From the NCBI RefSeq assembly GCF_900149705.1, contig NZ_LT703001.1, positions 372,001-436,000 of the forward strand: 64,000 bases of DNA, written 5' to 3'. The notes beneath the pieces were generated by a model that made no database searches, was not told the origin of the DNA, and saw nothing but the letters and a program-made list of their open reading frames with translations. The DNA comes from Sphingorhabdus sp. Alg231-15 (GTDB lineage Bacteria; Pseudomonadota; Alphaproteobacteria; Sphingomonadales; Sphingomonadaceae). A program made the translations under genes and the position numbers. Positions 46,001 to 56,278 of the stretch are shown piece after piece (positions within the stretch are counted from its first letter, which is position 1; the number at the start of each line of letters is the position of its first letter).

Positions 46001-47182
46001 ATGACCGACGCCAGCATCCCCGCCGCTCCCGAGGGCGCCACTGGGATATTGGTATTGGCCGATGGTACTATAGTTTGGGGACGCGGCTTTGGCGCGACGG
46101 GTTCTGCGGTCGGTGAAGTTTGTTTCAACACCGCTATGACCGGCTATCAGGAGGTCATGACGGACCCCAGCTATGCCGGACAGATTGTCACCTTTACCTT
46201 TCCCCATATTGGCAATGTCGGCACCAATGATGAGGATGTCGAGGCGGACGCGCCCCATGCGTTGGGATGCATTGTCCGTGAAGATGTGACCGAACCGAGC
46301 AGTTTCCGGAACAATAAGCCGTTTGACCAGTGGATGGCAGATCAGGGCCGGATTGGCTTGGCCGGTGTCGATACACGTGCATTGACGCGCCGGATCAGGG
46401 AAGCCGGCGCGCCCAATGCTGTGATTGCGCATGACCCGGATGGGCAGTTTGATATTGATGACCTGCTCTCCAAAGCGCGTGACTGGGCCGGGCTGGAAGG
46501 CATGGATCTAGCGGTTGAAGTGACCGGGCATCAGACGAAAATCTGGGATAGCGGTATCTGGCGTCTGGGACATGGTTATGCGCCATTGGATGACATGGAG
46601 ACAAGACCGCATGTTGTCGCGATGGACTTTGGAGCCAAGCGTAACATCTTCAGAAACCTTGTGAATGCTGGTGCAAAAGTCACTGTTGTTCCTGCGCAAA
46701 CTTCGCTTGATGATATCATCGCATTGGAACCTGCGGGCGTGTTTCTCTCCAATGGCCCCGGTGATCCGGCGGCGACGGGAGGCTATGCGGTTCCGGTGAT
46801 CAAGGCGCTGCTGGACAGGGATATGCCGATTTTCGGCATCTGTCTGGGCCATCAGATGCTGGCGCTGGCGGCGGGTGCAAAGACGGTTAAGATGCATCAG
46901 GGCCATCGCGGCGCCAATCATCCGGTACAACGGGTTGGCGGTGACTGGGATGACAGCGAAGGGCTGGTTGAAATTACTAGCATGAACCACGGCTTTGCAG
47001 TGGACAGCGAAACACTCCCCGACACGATTGTCGAAACCCATAAAAGCCTGTTCGACGGCAGCAATTGCGGCATCAGCATCACCGGCAAACGCGCCTTTGG
47101 CGTGCAGTACCACCCCGAGGCTAGTCCTGGGCCACAGGATAGTTTCTATCTGTTCGAGAAATTTGTCGGGGGATTGGGGTGA
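46001..47182 (+). CDS. carA: carbamoyl-phosphate synthase small (glutaminase) subunit
   Basis: Glutamine amidotransferase subunit feeding ammonia to CarB for pyrimidine and arginine synthesis, 393 aa. The nucleophile is in FGICLGHQML and the His-Glu pair in YHPEASPGP. The N-terminal small-subunit domain contains CFNTAMTGYQEVMTDPSYAGQ. The start is ATG 46001, with AAGG at a workable distance; ATG 45995 is too close to it. The stop overlaps the next gene (rraB) as GTGA. It diverges from yqeY over a 152-bp intergenic region that holds a strong hairpin. Confidence 0.97.
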   Translation: MTDASIPAAPEGATGILVLADGTIVWGRGFGATGSAVGEVCFNTAMTGYQEVMTDPSYAGQIVTFTFPHIGNVGTNDEDVEADAPHALGCIVREDVTEPSSFRNNKPFDQWMADQGRIGLAGVDTRALTRRIREAGAPNAVIAHDPDGQFDIDDLLSKARDWAGLEGMDLAVEVTGHQTKIWDSGIWRLGHGYAPLDDMETRPHVVAMDFGAKRNIFRNLVNAGAKVTVVPAQTSLDDIIALEPAGVFLSNGPGDPAATGGYAVPVIKALLDRDMPIFGICLGHQMLALAAGAKTVKMHQGHRGANHPVQRVGGDWDDSEGLVEITSMNHGFAVDSETLPDTIVETHKSLFDGSNCGISITGKRAFGVQYHPEASPGPQDSFYLFEKFVGGLG

Positions 47183-47556
47183 GTGACACTGTCGATCCTG
47201 ATCATTTCACTGAAGAATGGGCAACAGATCAAGAAATCCTGGATCGTATGGTGGATGGCGGCGATCAACCGCATGTTGTCCGAGAGATTGATGTTCAATT
47301 TGTTGGTCAGTTAGCCAAATTAAACCGGTTTAAAAACGAAGCTTCGAAATGGGGTTTTCGTTCAGCAGAAGTCGAACGTTATGAAGATGGATGGCAGATC
47401 GAACTTCAAATACATTCGGACACACAGAAGGACACGATGCGCAAATTGACCCGAAAATATATTGAAATCGAGCAGGAATTCGACATCGATCATGATGGTT
47501 GGGGATGCTTCAGTTGTAATGAAAATGGCCCAATTTCCGACGAGAATCCTGCGTAA
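47179..47556 (+). CDS. rraB: ribonuclease E inhibitor RraB family protein
   Basis: 125-aa member of the RraB family; E. coli RraB binds RNase E and alters mRNA decay. Seen are [21 protein letters not shown], an aromatic-rich middle ([20 protein letters not shown]) and the acidic C-terminus [20 protein letters not shown]. The start is GTG 47179 overlapping the carA stop, and the stop overlaps the carB ATG (TAATG). It is therefore translated between the two carbamoyl-phosphate synthase subunits. Function in alphaproteobacteria, whose RNase E C-terminus differs, is unproven. Confidence 0.8.
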   Translation: MSDTVDPDHFTEEWATDQEILDRMVDGGDQPHVVREIDVQFVGQLAKLNRFKNEASKWGFRSAEVERYEDGWQIELQIHSDTQKDTMRKLTRKYIEIEQEFDIDHDGWGCFSCNENGPISDENPA

Positions 47557-50500
47557 TGCCCAAAAGAACTGACATAAATTCCATCCTGATCATTGGCGCT
47601 GGCCCGATTGTTATCGGACAGGCCTGCGAGTTTGATTATTCGGGGACACAGGCGTGCAAGGCGTTGAAAGAAGAGGGCTACCGGATCATCCTGGTCAACT
47701 CCAATCCGGCGACGATCATGACTGATCCGGAAATGGCGGATGCGACCTATGTCGAGCCAATTACCCCCGAAATTGTCGAGAAGATCATCGCCAAAGAGCG
47801 CCCGGATGCGGTGCTGCCGACTATGGGCGGGCAGACGGCGCTGAACACCGCGCTGACGCTCAACAAAATGGGCGTGCTCGACAAATATAACGTGCAGATG
47901 ATTGGCGCGGATGCCGAAGCCATCGATAAGGCGGAAGATCGCGAAAAATTCAAGGCGGCGATGGACAAAATCGGGCTGGAAAGCCCGCGTTCCGCCATTG
48001 CGCATAGCGAAGAGCAGGCGCTGGAGGTTCTCGAGGATATCGGGTTGCCCGCGATCATGCGGCCCAGCTTTACTATGGGCGGAACCGGTGGCGGTGTCGC
48101 CTATAACCGCGAAGAGTTCATCCACTATATCCGGACATCGCTGGAAGCCTCGCCAACCAATGAAGTGCTGATCGATGAATCGCTAATTGGCTGGAAAGAA
48201 TATGAGATGGAGGTTGTTCGCGACAAGGCGGATAATTGTATCATCATCTGCTCGATCGAAAATGTTGACCCGATGGGTGTGCATACCGGTGACTCGATCA
48301 CGGTTGCACCGGCGCTGACGCTGACTGACAAAGAATATCAGATCATGCGCAACGCGTCGTTGGCGGTTCTAAGAGAAATAGGAGTCGAAACAGGCGGTTC
48401 CAACGTACAGTTCGCAGTTAATCCGAAGGATGGGCGGCTTGTTGTCATCGAAATGAACCCGCGGGTTTCACGCAGTTCAGCGCTCGCATCCAAGGCCACG
48501 GGCTTTCCGATCGCGAAAGTCGCGGCGAAACTGGCAGTTGGCTATACGCTCGACGAGATTGACAATGATATTACCGGTGCGACACCGGCGTCCTTTGAAC
48601 CGACCATAGATTATGTGGTCACCAAGATACCACGCTTTGCCTTTGAAAAATTCAAGGGTGCGGAGCCATTGCTCGCTACCGCGATGAAATCCGTTGGCGA
48701 AGTCATGGCAATCGGCCGCAATATCCATGAATCGCTGCAAAAAGCGCTACGCGGCTTAGAAACCGGGCTGGATGGATTTAATCAAGTGCGCGAGTTGATC
48801 GGTGCGTCGCGTGACGAGATTGCGGCGGAACTGGCACGACCAACGCCCGACCGGCTGCTGGTCGCGGCACAAGCGATGCGTGAGGGCTTTAGCGATACCG
48901 AAATCCATGAAATCGCCCATTATGATCCCTGGTTCCTGGCGCGGATGCGCGAGATAATCGATGCCGAGCAAGATATTTTGGACAATGGCTTGCCTAATGG
49001 GCCGGAAGCACTCCGCAAGCTGAAATCCATGGGCTTTTCCGATGAACGGCTTGCGAAGCTGGCTGTGGATGCTGTGCATGTCGCCGGTGGGGCAGGGCGC
49101 GCGGTAGCCGGAGCGCACGGGCTGGTTCATGACGCCGTTGCCGCCATGGCAGGCGCGACGACCGAGAAGGAAGTCCGCGAATTGCGCCATAAGCTAGGCG
49201 TAAGACCCGTATTCAAGCGGATCGACACCTGTGCTGCGGAATTCGAAGCCAAGACGCCCTATATGTATTCCACCTATGAAGCGCCGATTTTCGGGGAACC
49301 AGAGAATGAAGCGCAGCCGTCAGATCGCCGGAAAGTGGTGATTCTAGGCGGTGGACCCAACCGGATCGGGCAGGGGATCGAGTTTGACTATTGCTGCTGT
49401 CATGCCTGTTTTGCGCTGGCCGATGCGGGTTTTGAAACGATCATGGTCAATTGCAATCCGGAAACCGTTTCGACCGACTATGATACGTCCGACCGGCTTT
49501 ATTTTGAGCCACTGACTGCCGAAGATGTGCTGGAAATTCTGGCCGTGGAGCAGAGTAAGGGCGAATTGGTCGGGGTGATCGTGCAATTTGGCGGACAAAC
49601 ACCGCTGAAACTAGCCTCTGCGCTAGAAGATGCAGGGATTCCAATCCTCGGCACGACGCCGGATGCGATTGATCTAGCCGAAGACCGCGAACGTTTTGCG
49701 AAACTGGTCAATGATCTAAAGCTCAAGCAGCCTGAAAATGGCATGGCTCGGACCGAAGAAGAGGCCGTGAAAATCGCGGAGCGTATCGGTTATCCGGTAC
49801 TAATCCGGCCGAGTTTCGTGCTTGGCGGGCGGGCGATGGAAATTGTCGATGGGCCAGCGCAGCTCGAAGACTATATCAATACCGCCGTGCAAGTGTCGGG
49901 CGATCAACCTGTTCTGGTCGATCAATATCTGCGCGATGCCGTGGAGGTCGATGTTGATGCGATTTGCGACGGTGATGAAGTGGTCGTTTGCGGCGTGCTC
50001 CAACATATTGAGGAAGCCGGGGTTCATTCGGGCGACAGTGCCTGCACCATCCCGCCCTATAATCTCAGCGATGAGATCATAGCTGAAATGGAGCGACAGG
50101 CAGGGGCGCTGGCAATCGGTTTGAAAGTGCGCGGGCTGATGAACATTCAGTTCGCCGTGAAAGATGGTGAGGTCTATCTCATCGAGGTCAATCCAAGGGC
50201 GAGCCGGACAGTGCCATTTGTCGCGAAAGCCATTGGCGTCCCAATTGCCAAAATTGCTTCGCGCGTGATGGCGGGAGAGAAGCTCAAAAACTTACCAGTG
50301 ATTGATAGACATATCGATTATATTGCTGTGAAAGAAGCCGTCTTCCCGTTTAATCGCTTCCCCGGAATTGACCCGGTTTTATCGCCGGAAATGAAATCTA
50401 CGGGTGAAGTCATGGGCATCGATAACAGTTTCGCGATTGCTTTCGGCAAAGCGCAGCTGGGTGCGAATAATCATTTGCCGGATGGGGGAACGCTGTTTGT

Positions 50501-50891
50501 TTCCGTGAAAGAAACGGACAAAAAAGTGATCGAGCCCGCCGCACGATTAGCCGAAAAACTGGGTTTCAAGATAATTGCGACCAGCGGAACAGCTGATTAT
50601 CTGACCGACAAAGGTATAAAGGTAGAGAAGGTCAACAAGGTGGCTGAAGGGCGGCCGCATATTGTCGACCGGATTATCGATGGCGACGTTGACCTGATTT
50701 TCAACACAACCGAGGGTTGGCAGTCGCTGAAAGACTCCAAATCCATCCGGGCAGGGGCGCTGAACGGCAAGATTCCTTACTATACGACTGCGACAGCAAG
50801 CGTAGCGGCAATGGAAGCAATATCGGCCATGCGCGACGAGACTCTTGAAGTTCGTGCGCTTCAGTCTTATTATAAGTCTTCGCAGACTTAA
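47556..50891 (+). CDS. carB: carbamoyl-phosphate synthase large subunit
   Basis: Ammonia- and ATP-dependent synthase subunit of 1111 aa with two ATP-grasp halves. The first half has [19 protein letters not shown] and [16 protein letters not shown], the second [19 protein letters not shown] and [15 protein letters not shown], and the C-terminal allosteric MGS-like domain lies in the last 130 residues ([13 protein letters not shown]). It starts at ATG 47556, 1 nt overlapping rraB. Complete and canonical. Confidence 0.98.
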   Translation: MPKRTDINSILIIGAGPIVIGQACEFDYSGTQACKALKEEGYRIILVNSNPATIMTDPEMADATYVEPITPEIVEKIIAKERPDAVLPTMGGQTALNTALTLNKMGVLDKYNVQMIGADAEAIDKAEDREKFKAAMDKIGLESPRSAIAHSEEQALEVLEDIGLPAIMRPSFTMGGTGGGVAYNREEFIHYIRTSLEASPTNEVLIDESLIGWKEYEMEVVRDKADNCIIICSIENVDPMGVHTGDSITVAPALTLTDKEYQIMRNASLAVLREIGVETGGSNVQFAVNPKDGRLVVIEMNPRVSRSSALASKATGFPIAKVAAKLAVGYTLDEIDNDITGATPASFEPTIDYVVTKIPRFAFEKFKGAEPLLATAMKSVGEVMAIGRNIHESLQKALRGLETGLDGFNQVRELIGASRDEIAAELARPTPDRLLVAAQAMREGFSDTEIHEIAHYDPWFLARMREIIDAEQDILDNGLPNGPEALRKLKSMGFSDERLAKLAVDAVHVAGGAGRAVAGAHGLVHDAVAAMAGATTEKEVRELRHKLGVRPVFKRIDTCAAEFEAKTPYMYSTYEAPIFGEPENEAQPSDRRKVVILGGGPNRIGQGIEFDYCCCHACFALADAGFETIMVNCNPETVSTDYDTSDRLYFEPLTAEDVLEILAVEQSKGELVGVIVQFGGQTPLKLASALEDAGIPILGTTPDAIDLAEDRERFAKLVNDLKLKQPENGMARTEEEAVKIAERIGYPVLIRPSFVLGGRAMEIVDGPAQLEDYINTAVQVSGDQPVLVDQYLRDAVEVDVDAICDGDEVVVCGVLQHIEEAGVHSGDSACTIPPYNLSDEIIAEMERQAGALAIGLKVRGLMNIQFAVKDGEVYLIEVNPRASRTVPFVAKAIGVPIAKIASRVMAGEKLKNLPVIDRHIDYIAVKEAVFPFNRFPGIDPVLSPEMKSTGEVMGIDNSFAIAFGKAQLGANNHLPDGGTLFVSVKETDKKVIEPAARLAEKLGFKIIATSGTADYLTDKGIKVEKVNKVAEGRPHIVDRIIDGDVDLIFNTTEGWQSLKDSKSIRAGALNGKIPYYTTATASVAAMEAISAMRDETLEVRALQSYYKSSQT

Positions 50892-51005
50892 TTCCCGACA
50901 ATCTGTCACACTGCGGGCGAGCCTTCACAGGGAGGGGCGCCGGGAAACTATTTTTGACGCAGTGGTCCTGAAAACCACGGTGAATAGAAGGAAGAAAGGC
51001 CAAAA

Positions 51006-51479
51006 ATGGCTGTAGAAAAAGTACCGATGCTGGCCGAAGGCCACGCCAAACTGGAAGCCGAGCTGAAGGCGCTCAAGGAAGAGCGGCCTCGCATTGTCGA
51101 TGCGATTGAGGAAGCGCGTGCCCATGGTGATCTGTCGGAAAATGCCGAATATCATGCCGCAAAAGAGCGTCAGGGCCAGGTCGAAGCAACAATTGCTGAT
51201 ATTGAAGATAAGCTGAGCCGCGCTCAGGTTATTGATCCAACGGCTTTGTCCGGCGATAAAGCCGTATTTGGCGCGACGCTGACCTTACTCGATGAAGATG
51301 ATAAACCTGTTAAATATCAATTGGTTGGTCAAGCAGAGGCCGATGCAAAAGTGGGTAAGATAAGCTATAACAGCCCGATCGGACGCGCTTTCATCGGACG
51401 CAGCATCGGTGATGAAATCGAGGTCACCGTACCTGCGGGAGACAAATATTATCTGCTCGAGAAAATTGAGTTTATCTGA
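51006..51479 (+). CDS. greA: transcription elongation factor GreA
   Basis: 157-aa RNA-polymerase secondary-channel factor that restarts arrested complexes by transcript cleavage. The N-terminal coiled coil contains [20 protein letters not shown], then the catalytic acidic tip [16 protein letters not shown]; the C-terminal domain includes [11 protein letters not shown]-like [23 protein letters not shown] precedes ATG 51006. It lies 114 bp downstream of carB, an alphaproteobacterial gene order, and 6 bp before a rhomboid gene. Confidence 0.97.
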   Translation: MAVEKVPMLAEGHAKLEAELKALKEERPRIVDAIEEARAHGDLSENAEYHAAKERQGQVEATIADIEDKLSRAQVIDPTALSGDKAVFGATLTLLDEDDKPVKYQLVGQAEADAKVGKISYNSPIGRAFIGRSIGDEIEVTVPAGDKYYLLEKIEFI

Positions 51480-51485
51480 TTTGAT

Positions 51486-52127
51486 ATGAACCTGCCGAAC
51501 GGAAAGCTGACCAACGGACTCGTGATCGCCAATGTCGTGATCTTTCTGTTGCTTTGGATTTCCGGTTGGCAGGCCGATGCGGTCCTGCGTGGCGGCTTCT
51601 TTCCGATAAGACTGGGTGAAGGACTGCCGGAGTTCGAAAGCATCAACGGGATGGTTCCGGCATGGCTGACGCCGTTGTCATCAGCTTTCCTGCATGGCGG
51701 CCTGATGCATATTGCGTTTAATATGTTGATGCTTCTGTTTTGCGGACGTTTTGTGGAACAGGCGCTGGGGCCGCAGTTAATGGCCTTTCTCTACGTGGTC
51801 GGCGCCTATGCCGCTTCCCTAGCGGAATTTGCCTTTAATGGAGATTCGGTCATTCCTGTCGTCGGTGCCAGTGGCGCAATATCGGCGATTCTGGGCGCCT
51901 ATGCGCTGTTATTTGCGCGCAATGAGGTCAAGCCTGTTGGACCGTTTCCCGGACATATTGTAAGGATTGCGTGGCTCACGCTCGCCTGGATCGGAATCCA
52001 GTTGATGATCGGGATTGCCACACGCGGCAGCCTTAATGGCATCGCGATTTTTGCTCATATCGGCGGCTTTGTCGCTGGGCTGGTCCTGACACGGCCCTTG
52101 CTGCAATGGCGCTTTAAAAACGCTTAA
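51486..52127 (+). CDS. rhomboid family intramembrane serine protease
   Basis: 213-aa membrane protein with about six transmembrane segments. The catalytic Ser 129 is in GASGAIS and His 191 in AHIGGFVAG; HGGLMHIAFNMLML supplies the oxyanion-stabilising Asn and His motif. The substrate is unknown. It begins 6 bp after greA, probably on the same transcript, and its stop overlaps the convergent DUF4170 gene by 4 nt. Confidence 0.92.
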   Translation: MNLPNGKLTNGLVIANVVIFLLLWISGWQADAVLRGGFFPIRLGEGLPEFESINGMVPAWLTPLSSAFLHGGLMHIAFNMLMLLFCGRFVEQALGPQLMAFLYVVGAYAASLAEFAFNGDSVIPVVGASGAISAILGAYALLFARNEVKPVGPFPGHIVRIAWLTLAWIGIQLMIGIATRGSLNGIAIFAHIGGFVAGLVLTRPLLQWRFKNA

Positions 52128-52357
52128 TCTTCAGCAGGCAATTCCGGTTCGAGAATTTTGTGCAGGTGCACGATCACATATTTCATCTCAGCATCGTCCA
52201 CCGTACGTTGCGCGTTGGAGCGCCAGACGTCTTCAGCTTCTTCGTAATTGGGATAAACACCGACAAGATCGACCTGGTCGAGATTTTCGTAATCTAGTCC
52301 GCGTGGATCCTTGACCCGACCGCCCATCACCAGATGAATTTTGCTGCGTTCACTCAT
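52124..52357 (-). CDS. DUF4170 domain protein
   Basis: 77-aa small protein of a family found mainly in alphaproteobacteria. Visible are HLVMGGRVKDP, VDLVGVYPNYEEAEDVWRSNAQRTVDDAEMKYVIVHLHKIL. Function is unknown. It is the most downstream gene of the minus-strand block with the four helical membrane-linked proteins and converges with the rhomboid gene. Confidence 0.82.
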   Translation of the reverse strand: MSERSKIHLVMGGRVKDPRGLDYENLDQVDLVGVYPNYEEAEDVWRSNAQRTVDDAEMKYVIVHLHKILEPELPAED

Positions 52358-52371
52358 ATGTGCCCCAATTT

Positions 52372-52908
52372 CTATTTATCAGATTTTTCCGATTTTACCG
52401 CTTCGGTAGCGGCTTCGGCGGCGCTCTTAGCAGCTTCGGTAGCTTTGCCAAGCAGATCTTTGATCTGGTCTTGAACACTGTCTTTGCTGAGGCCTAGATT
52501 TTCAATCTGTTCCTGGCCGGCCTCTTTCGCTGCACCATAAGCCTTTTTGGCGGTTTCGTTGATTTTTTTGCCTGCACCGCCGACATATTTGGTTTCAGCC
52601 TTGCTCTTCGGAAGCAAGGCGCCAACCAACGCCCCAAGCGCCAATCCACCGGCCACCACGGCTAGCGGGCTTTTGGTTATGGTTTCTTCGGATTTGTTCG
52701 CGGCAGTTTTTGCGATCTGCTTGGTTGCAGCAACGCCTTCTGCGGCTTTTGCCTTGCCATCACCCAACAGAGCTGCGGCGCGCTGCTTGCTTTCGGACAT
52801 TTTTTCTAACGCGATTCCAGTACCTTCTCCCGCAATTTCCTTCGCATCTGCCAGTCGTTTCCGGGAAGCGGCCCGTGCTTTTTCAATATTTTCGGACAAA
52901 TTACTCAT
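52372..52908 (-). CDS. YqjD/ElaB-like membrane-anchored helical protein
   Basis: 178-aa protein, Ala/Lys/Glu-rich, nearly all predicted alpha-helical. One glycine-rich hydrophobic segment (SPLAVVAGGLALGALVGALLP at about 83-103) resembles the C-terminal anchor of DUF883/YqjD proteins, flanked by amphipathic helices. No enzyme motif. It is the last of a four-gene minus-strand run and is preceded by a 3-bp gap from its neighbour. Members of the YqjD group tether ribosomes to the inner membrane in stationary phase in E. coli; transfer of that role here is inference. Confidence 0.7.
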   Translation of the reverse strand: MSNLSENIEKARAASRKRLADAKEIAGEGTGIALEKMSESKQRAAALLGDGKAKAAEGVAATKQIAKTAANKSEETITKSPLAVVAGGLALGALVGALLPKSKAETKYVGGAGKKINETAKKAYGAAKEAGQEQIENLGLSKDSVQDQIKDLLGKATEAAKSAAEAATEAVKSEKSDK

Positions 52909-52911
52909 TAC

Positions 52912-53238
52912 TTACTCCTCGGAATCTAGGCTATCGGTGCCGTCATTGGCGGCCTTGCGATTGGTGAAATAGTTGGTCAGTGGTTTGCGCAGCGCCAACA
53001 AAGTAGCTGCGGCCGCCACAGTTGCGACCTTTCCGGGATTGTCTTTCACCCCTTGCAATGCGGTTTCACCAGTTTTTTGGACACGATCCAGGGCCTTGTC
53101 TTTGGCCTCTTGGATTAGATTGGCTGGTTTCAGCCGTTCTTTTGTCTCGGAAATATCTTCCTTAACATTCTCCATTGCTTCCTTTTTTTCAATCGCAAGG
53201 TTGCGCAGCTTGAAGATATCGTCGTTTTTCTGTGTCAT
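52912..53238 (-). CDS. DUF3618-like small membrane-associated protein
   Basis: 108-aa protein with an N-terminal coiled-coil-like part (KKEAMENVKEDISETKERLKP), a middle helix resembling DUF3618 (NLIQEAKDKALDRV) and one short hydrophobic stretch VATVAAAATLLALRKP near the C-terminus. The start overlaps the stop of the upstream holin-superfamily gene by 4 nt, so the two are co-translated. Function is unknown. Confidence 0.68.
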   Translation of the reverse strand: MTQKNDDIFKLRNLAIEKKEAMENVKEDISETKERLKPANLIQEAKDKALDRVQKTGETALQGVKDNPGKVATVAAAATLLALRKPLTNYFTNRKAANDGTDSLDSEE

Positions 53239-53660
53239 TGATCATTCTCGTCCAGAGGTAATTTGCGCGCCCGTTTAATTGCCATACTCATTAGGACCGT
53301 TGTGAGTAGCAATGCTCCTCCGGTCAACAGTCCTGTTGCCGCGATGGGGCCCCAATAGTGGGATAATATCAATAATATTCCCAATATGAGAGCAACCATG
53401 GTGGTAACGCCCAATATGATGGCGACACTGAACAAGACCAATACGGTCTTGGTCGCCGCCATATTGACGGACAGTTTTACGCGATAATATTCAAGTTCCG
53501 CTTCTGCGAGTTTGCGAACGTCATCAACCAGGTCAGTGACCTGTAGTTTTAGCGGTTTGTCGTCGGAACTGGATGCCGATGCGTTACCTTTCGCCTCGCC
53601 ACTTTCATCGGGAGACGGCTGATCTTCCAAAGCTGCAGTCTTATTGTCCAACATTATCAC
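53235..53660 (-). CDS. phage-holin-superfamily (YqjE-like) membrane protein
   Basis: 141-aa membrane protein with two long hydrophobic helices (TKTVLVLFSVAIILGVTTMV and GLLTGGALLLTTVLMSMAI) after a soluble acidic N-terminus and the LVDDVRKLAEAELEYYRVKL helix. This is the Phage_holin_3_6/YqjE arrangement common beside YqjD-like genes. It is not evidence of a prophage. The stop overlaps the next gene. It probably forms a small complex with its neighbours. Confidence 0.75.
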   Translation of the reverse strand: MIMLDNKTAALEDQPSPDESGEAKGNASASSSDDKPLKLQVTDLVDDVRKLAEAELEYYRVKLSVNMAATKTVLVLFSVAIILGVTTMVALILGILLILSHYWGPIAATGLLTGGALLLTTVLMSMAIKRARKLPLDENDQ

Positions 53661-53695
53661 CCATCGCGATCTGGTTGAGATTGGTGATACACGCT

Positions 53696-54262
53696 CTAGC
53701 TACGATCATCCATCCCTGACTTGATCAGCCGTGAAACAAGCAGGCCGACGACAGCAGCAGCGCCAATAGCAACAGCAGGGCGCTTGCGGACAAAGCTCCG
53801 TGCGTCTTCAACCATTTCGTCGACATCCTTGGAGTTGATTTTCTCAGCGAAAGAAGAGACCGCATCTGCTGTTGAGCGTGCATAGTCACCATATTTTTCG
53901 CCGACATTTTCGTCGATTGTCTTTGCGCTGTTTTCGATCATCTCGCTCAAAGTACCAATGGCTTCACCGGCTTTGGCTTTGCCATCGTTCGCGGTGGAGC
54001 GTGCTTTGTCGATCGCACGATCCTTCAAGTCACCGGTCACATTTGAGGTTGATTTTGAGGATCCAGCGCGTGTTGCTCCGGCTTTAAGCGGAGCTGACGG
54101 TTTTGCCGAGGTTGACTTTTTGACGTTAACCCCTTTTGCAGGCGTGGATTTTTTCGCTGCAGTGCGTTTGGTTGCCGTTTTTTTAGCCGCGGGCTTTTTT
54201 GCAGCCGGTTTTTTGGCTGTTGTTTTGCGCGCTGCTGGTTTCTTTTCCTGATCGGCGGCCAT
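53696..54262 (-). CDS. histone-H1-like tail fused to YqjD-like membrane anchor
   Basis: 188-aa protein with two parts. The first 60 residues are Lys/Ala/Pro-rich repeats of AAKK type (AKKPAAKKPAAKKTATKRTA), like histone H1 tails and bacterial H1 analogues that bind DNA. The rest is helical (DLKDRAIDKARSTANDGKAKAGEAIG) and ends in an Arg-rich stretch and a hydrophobic helix (PAVAIGAAAVVGLLVSRLIK) typical of YqjD/DUF883 anchors. AGGAAGGA precedes the start. It is the first gene of the run. It could tether DNA or ribosomes to the membrane; low-complexity sequence limits certainty. Confidence 0.75.
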   Translation of the reverse strand: MAADQEKKPAARKTTAKKPAAKKPAAKKTATKRTAAKKSTPAKGVNVKKSTSAKPSAPLKAGATRAGSSKSTSNVTGDLKDRAIDKARSTANDGKAKAGEAIGTLSEMIENSAKTIDENVGEKYGDYARSTADAVSSFAEKINSKDVDEMVEDARSFVRKRPAVAIGAAAVVGLLVSRLIKSGMDDRS

Positions 54263-54435
54263 ATTTAAAATTCCTTCCTCAAAACCCTTGCCATTACACT
54301 GTAATCGATAATGTTACCGATCGGTTTTTCCCAAAACCTAAATGGTGTCTAATCCTTATGATTCAAGGGTAAATTAGCGTAATCTGATCATGATCTACAA
54401 AGCTGGTGATTGCCACAAGCCTATCATGACGATAA

Positions 54436-55752
<1,317 letters not shown>

Positions 55753-55856
55753 AGCTGTCTCGGGTTAAGGGCATTTCGGCTGCGGAAACTGAATAAATCG
55801 CAATAAAAGTGTTAATGCGCTTGCCAGCGAATCATTATTCTGATTCAAGAGTGAAT

Positions 55857-56168
55857 ATGGCACATAGAGAGAAAATCGGTGGTTTGATCAAAGCGGCGCT
55901 CGGGCCAGGCTTTGCACTGCTGACTCTGCTTGCCATTGCGGGTTATGCGATCCTTGGTCCAACCGGAATTTTGGCGTGGGGTGAATATCGCACCGCACTT
56001 GATGAGCGAGGGACGCAACTTGCTTCTCTTGAGGCTGATCGTGATGCATTGAAGAACCGTGTGAAGCTGCTGGACCCTGCAGGTGCAGATCCAGACTTGA
56101 CCGGCGAACTGATCCGCAAAGAATTGAATGTTGCGCACCCCGACGAGATTGTCGTTCCGCTGAAATAG
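55857..56168 (+). CDS. ftsB: septum formation initiator (FtsB/DivIC) family protein
   Basis: 103-aa bitopic membrane protein of the divisome. A hydrophobic segment FALLTLLAIAGYAILGPTGIL at about residues 21-41 is followed by a coiled coil (RGTQLASLEADRDALKNRVKLLD) as in FtsB. ATG 55857 is the conserved start (MAHREK); the frame is open further upstream without support. It sits between eno and pdhA, the usual FtsB location in alphaproteobacteria. Confidence 0.88.
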   Translation: MAHREKIGGLIKAALGPGFALLTLLAIAGYAILGPTGILAWGEYRTALDERGTQLASLEADRDALKNRVKLLDPAGADPDLTGELIRKELNVAHPDEIVVPLK

Positions 56169-56278
56169 GTTCACTTTCCCATTCTGAAATTTTGTATCTT
56201 TTCCAGCGTATAAGGCTTGGGAAATTCTGCCTATCTGTTTATGGTGCTGCAAAATTAAAGAGACAGGAAACTGCAAGC

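Noticed and set aside
47490-48125. 211-codon open frame opposite rraB/carB
   Set aside because: The plus strand encodes the start of carB, with clear motifs; the antisense frame is incidental.
50892-51005. Second copy of the GGGAGGGG repeat between carB and greA
   Set aside because: The sequence has GGGAGGGGCGCC but lacks the paired CCCCTCCC arm and the TTAGGGGTGGG tail, so it is not the same element.
53235-53660. Holin-superfamily gene as a sign of prophage
   Set aside because: It sits in a YqjD/YqjE-like cluster with no phage structural, lysis or integrase genes within the window.
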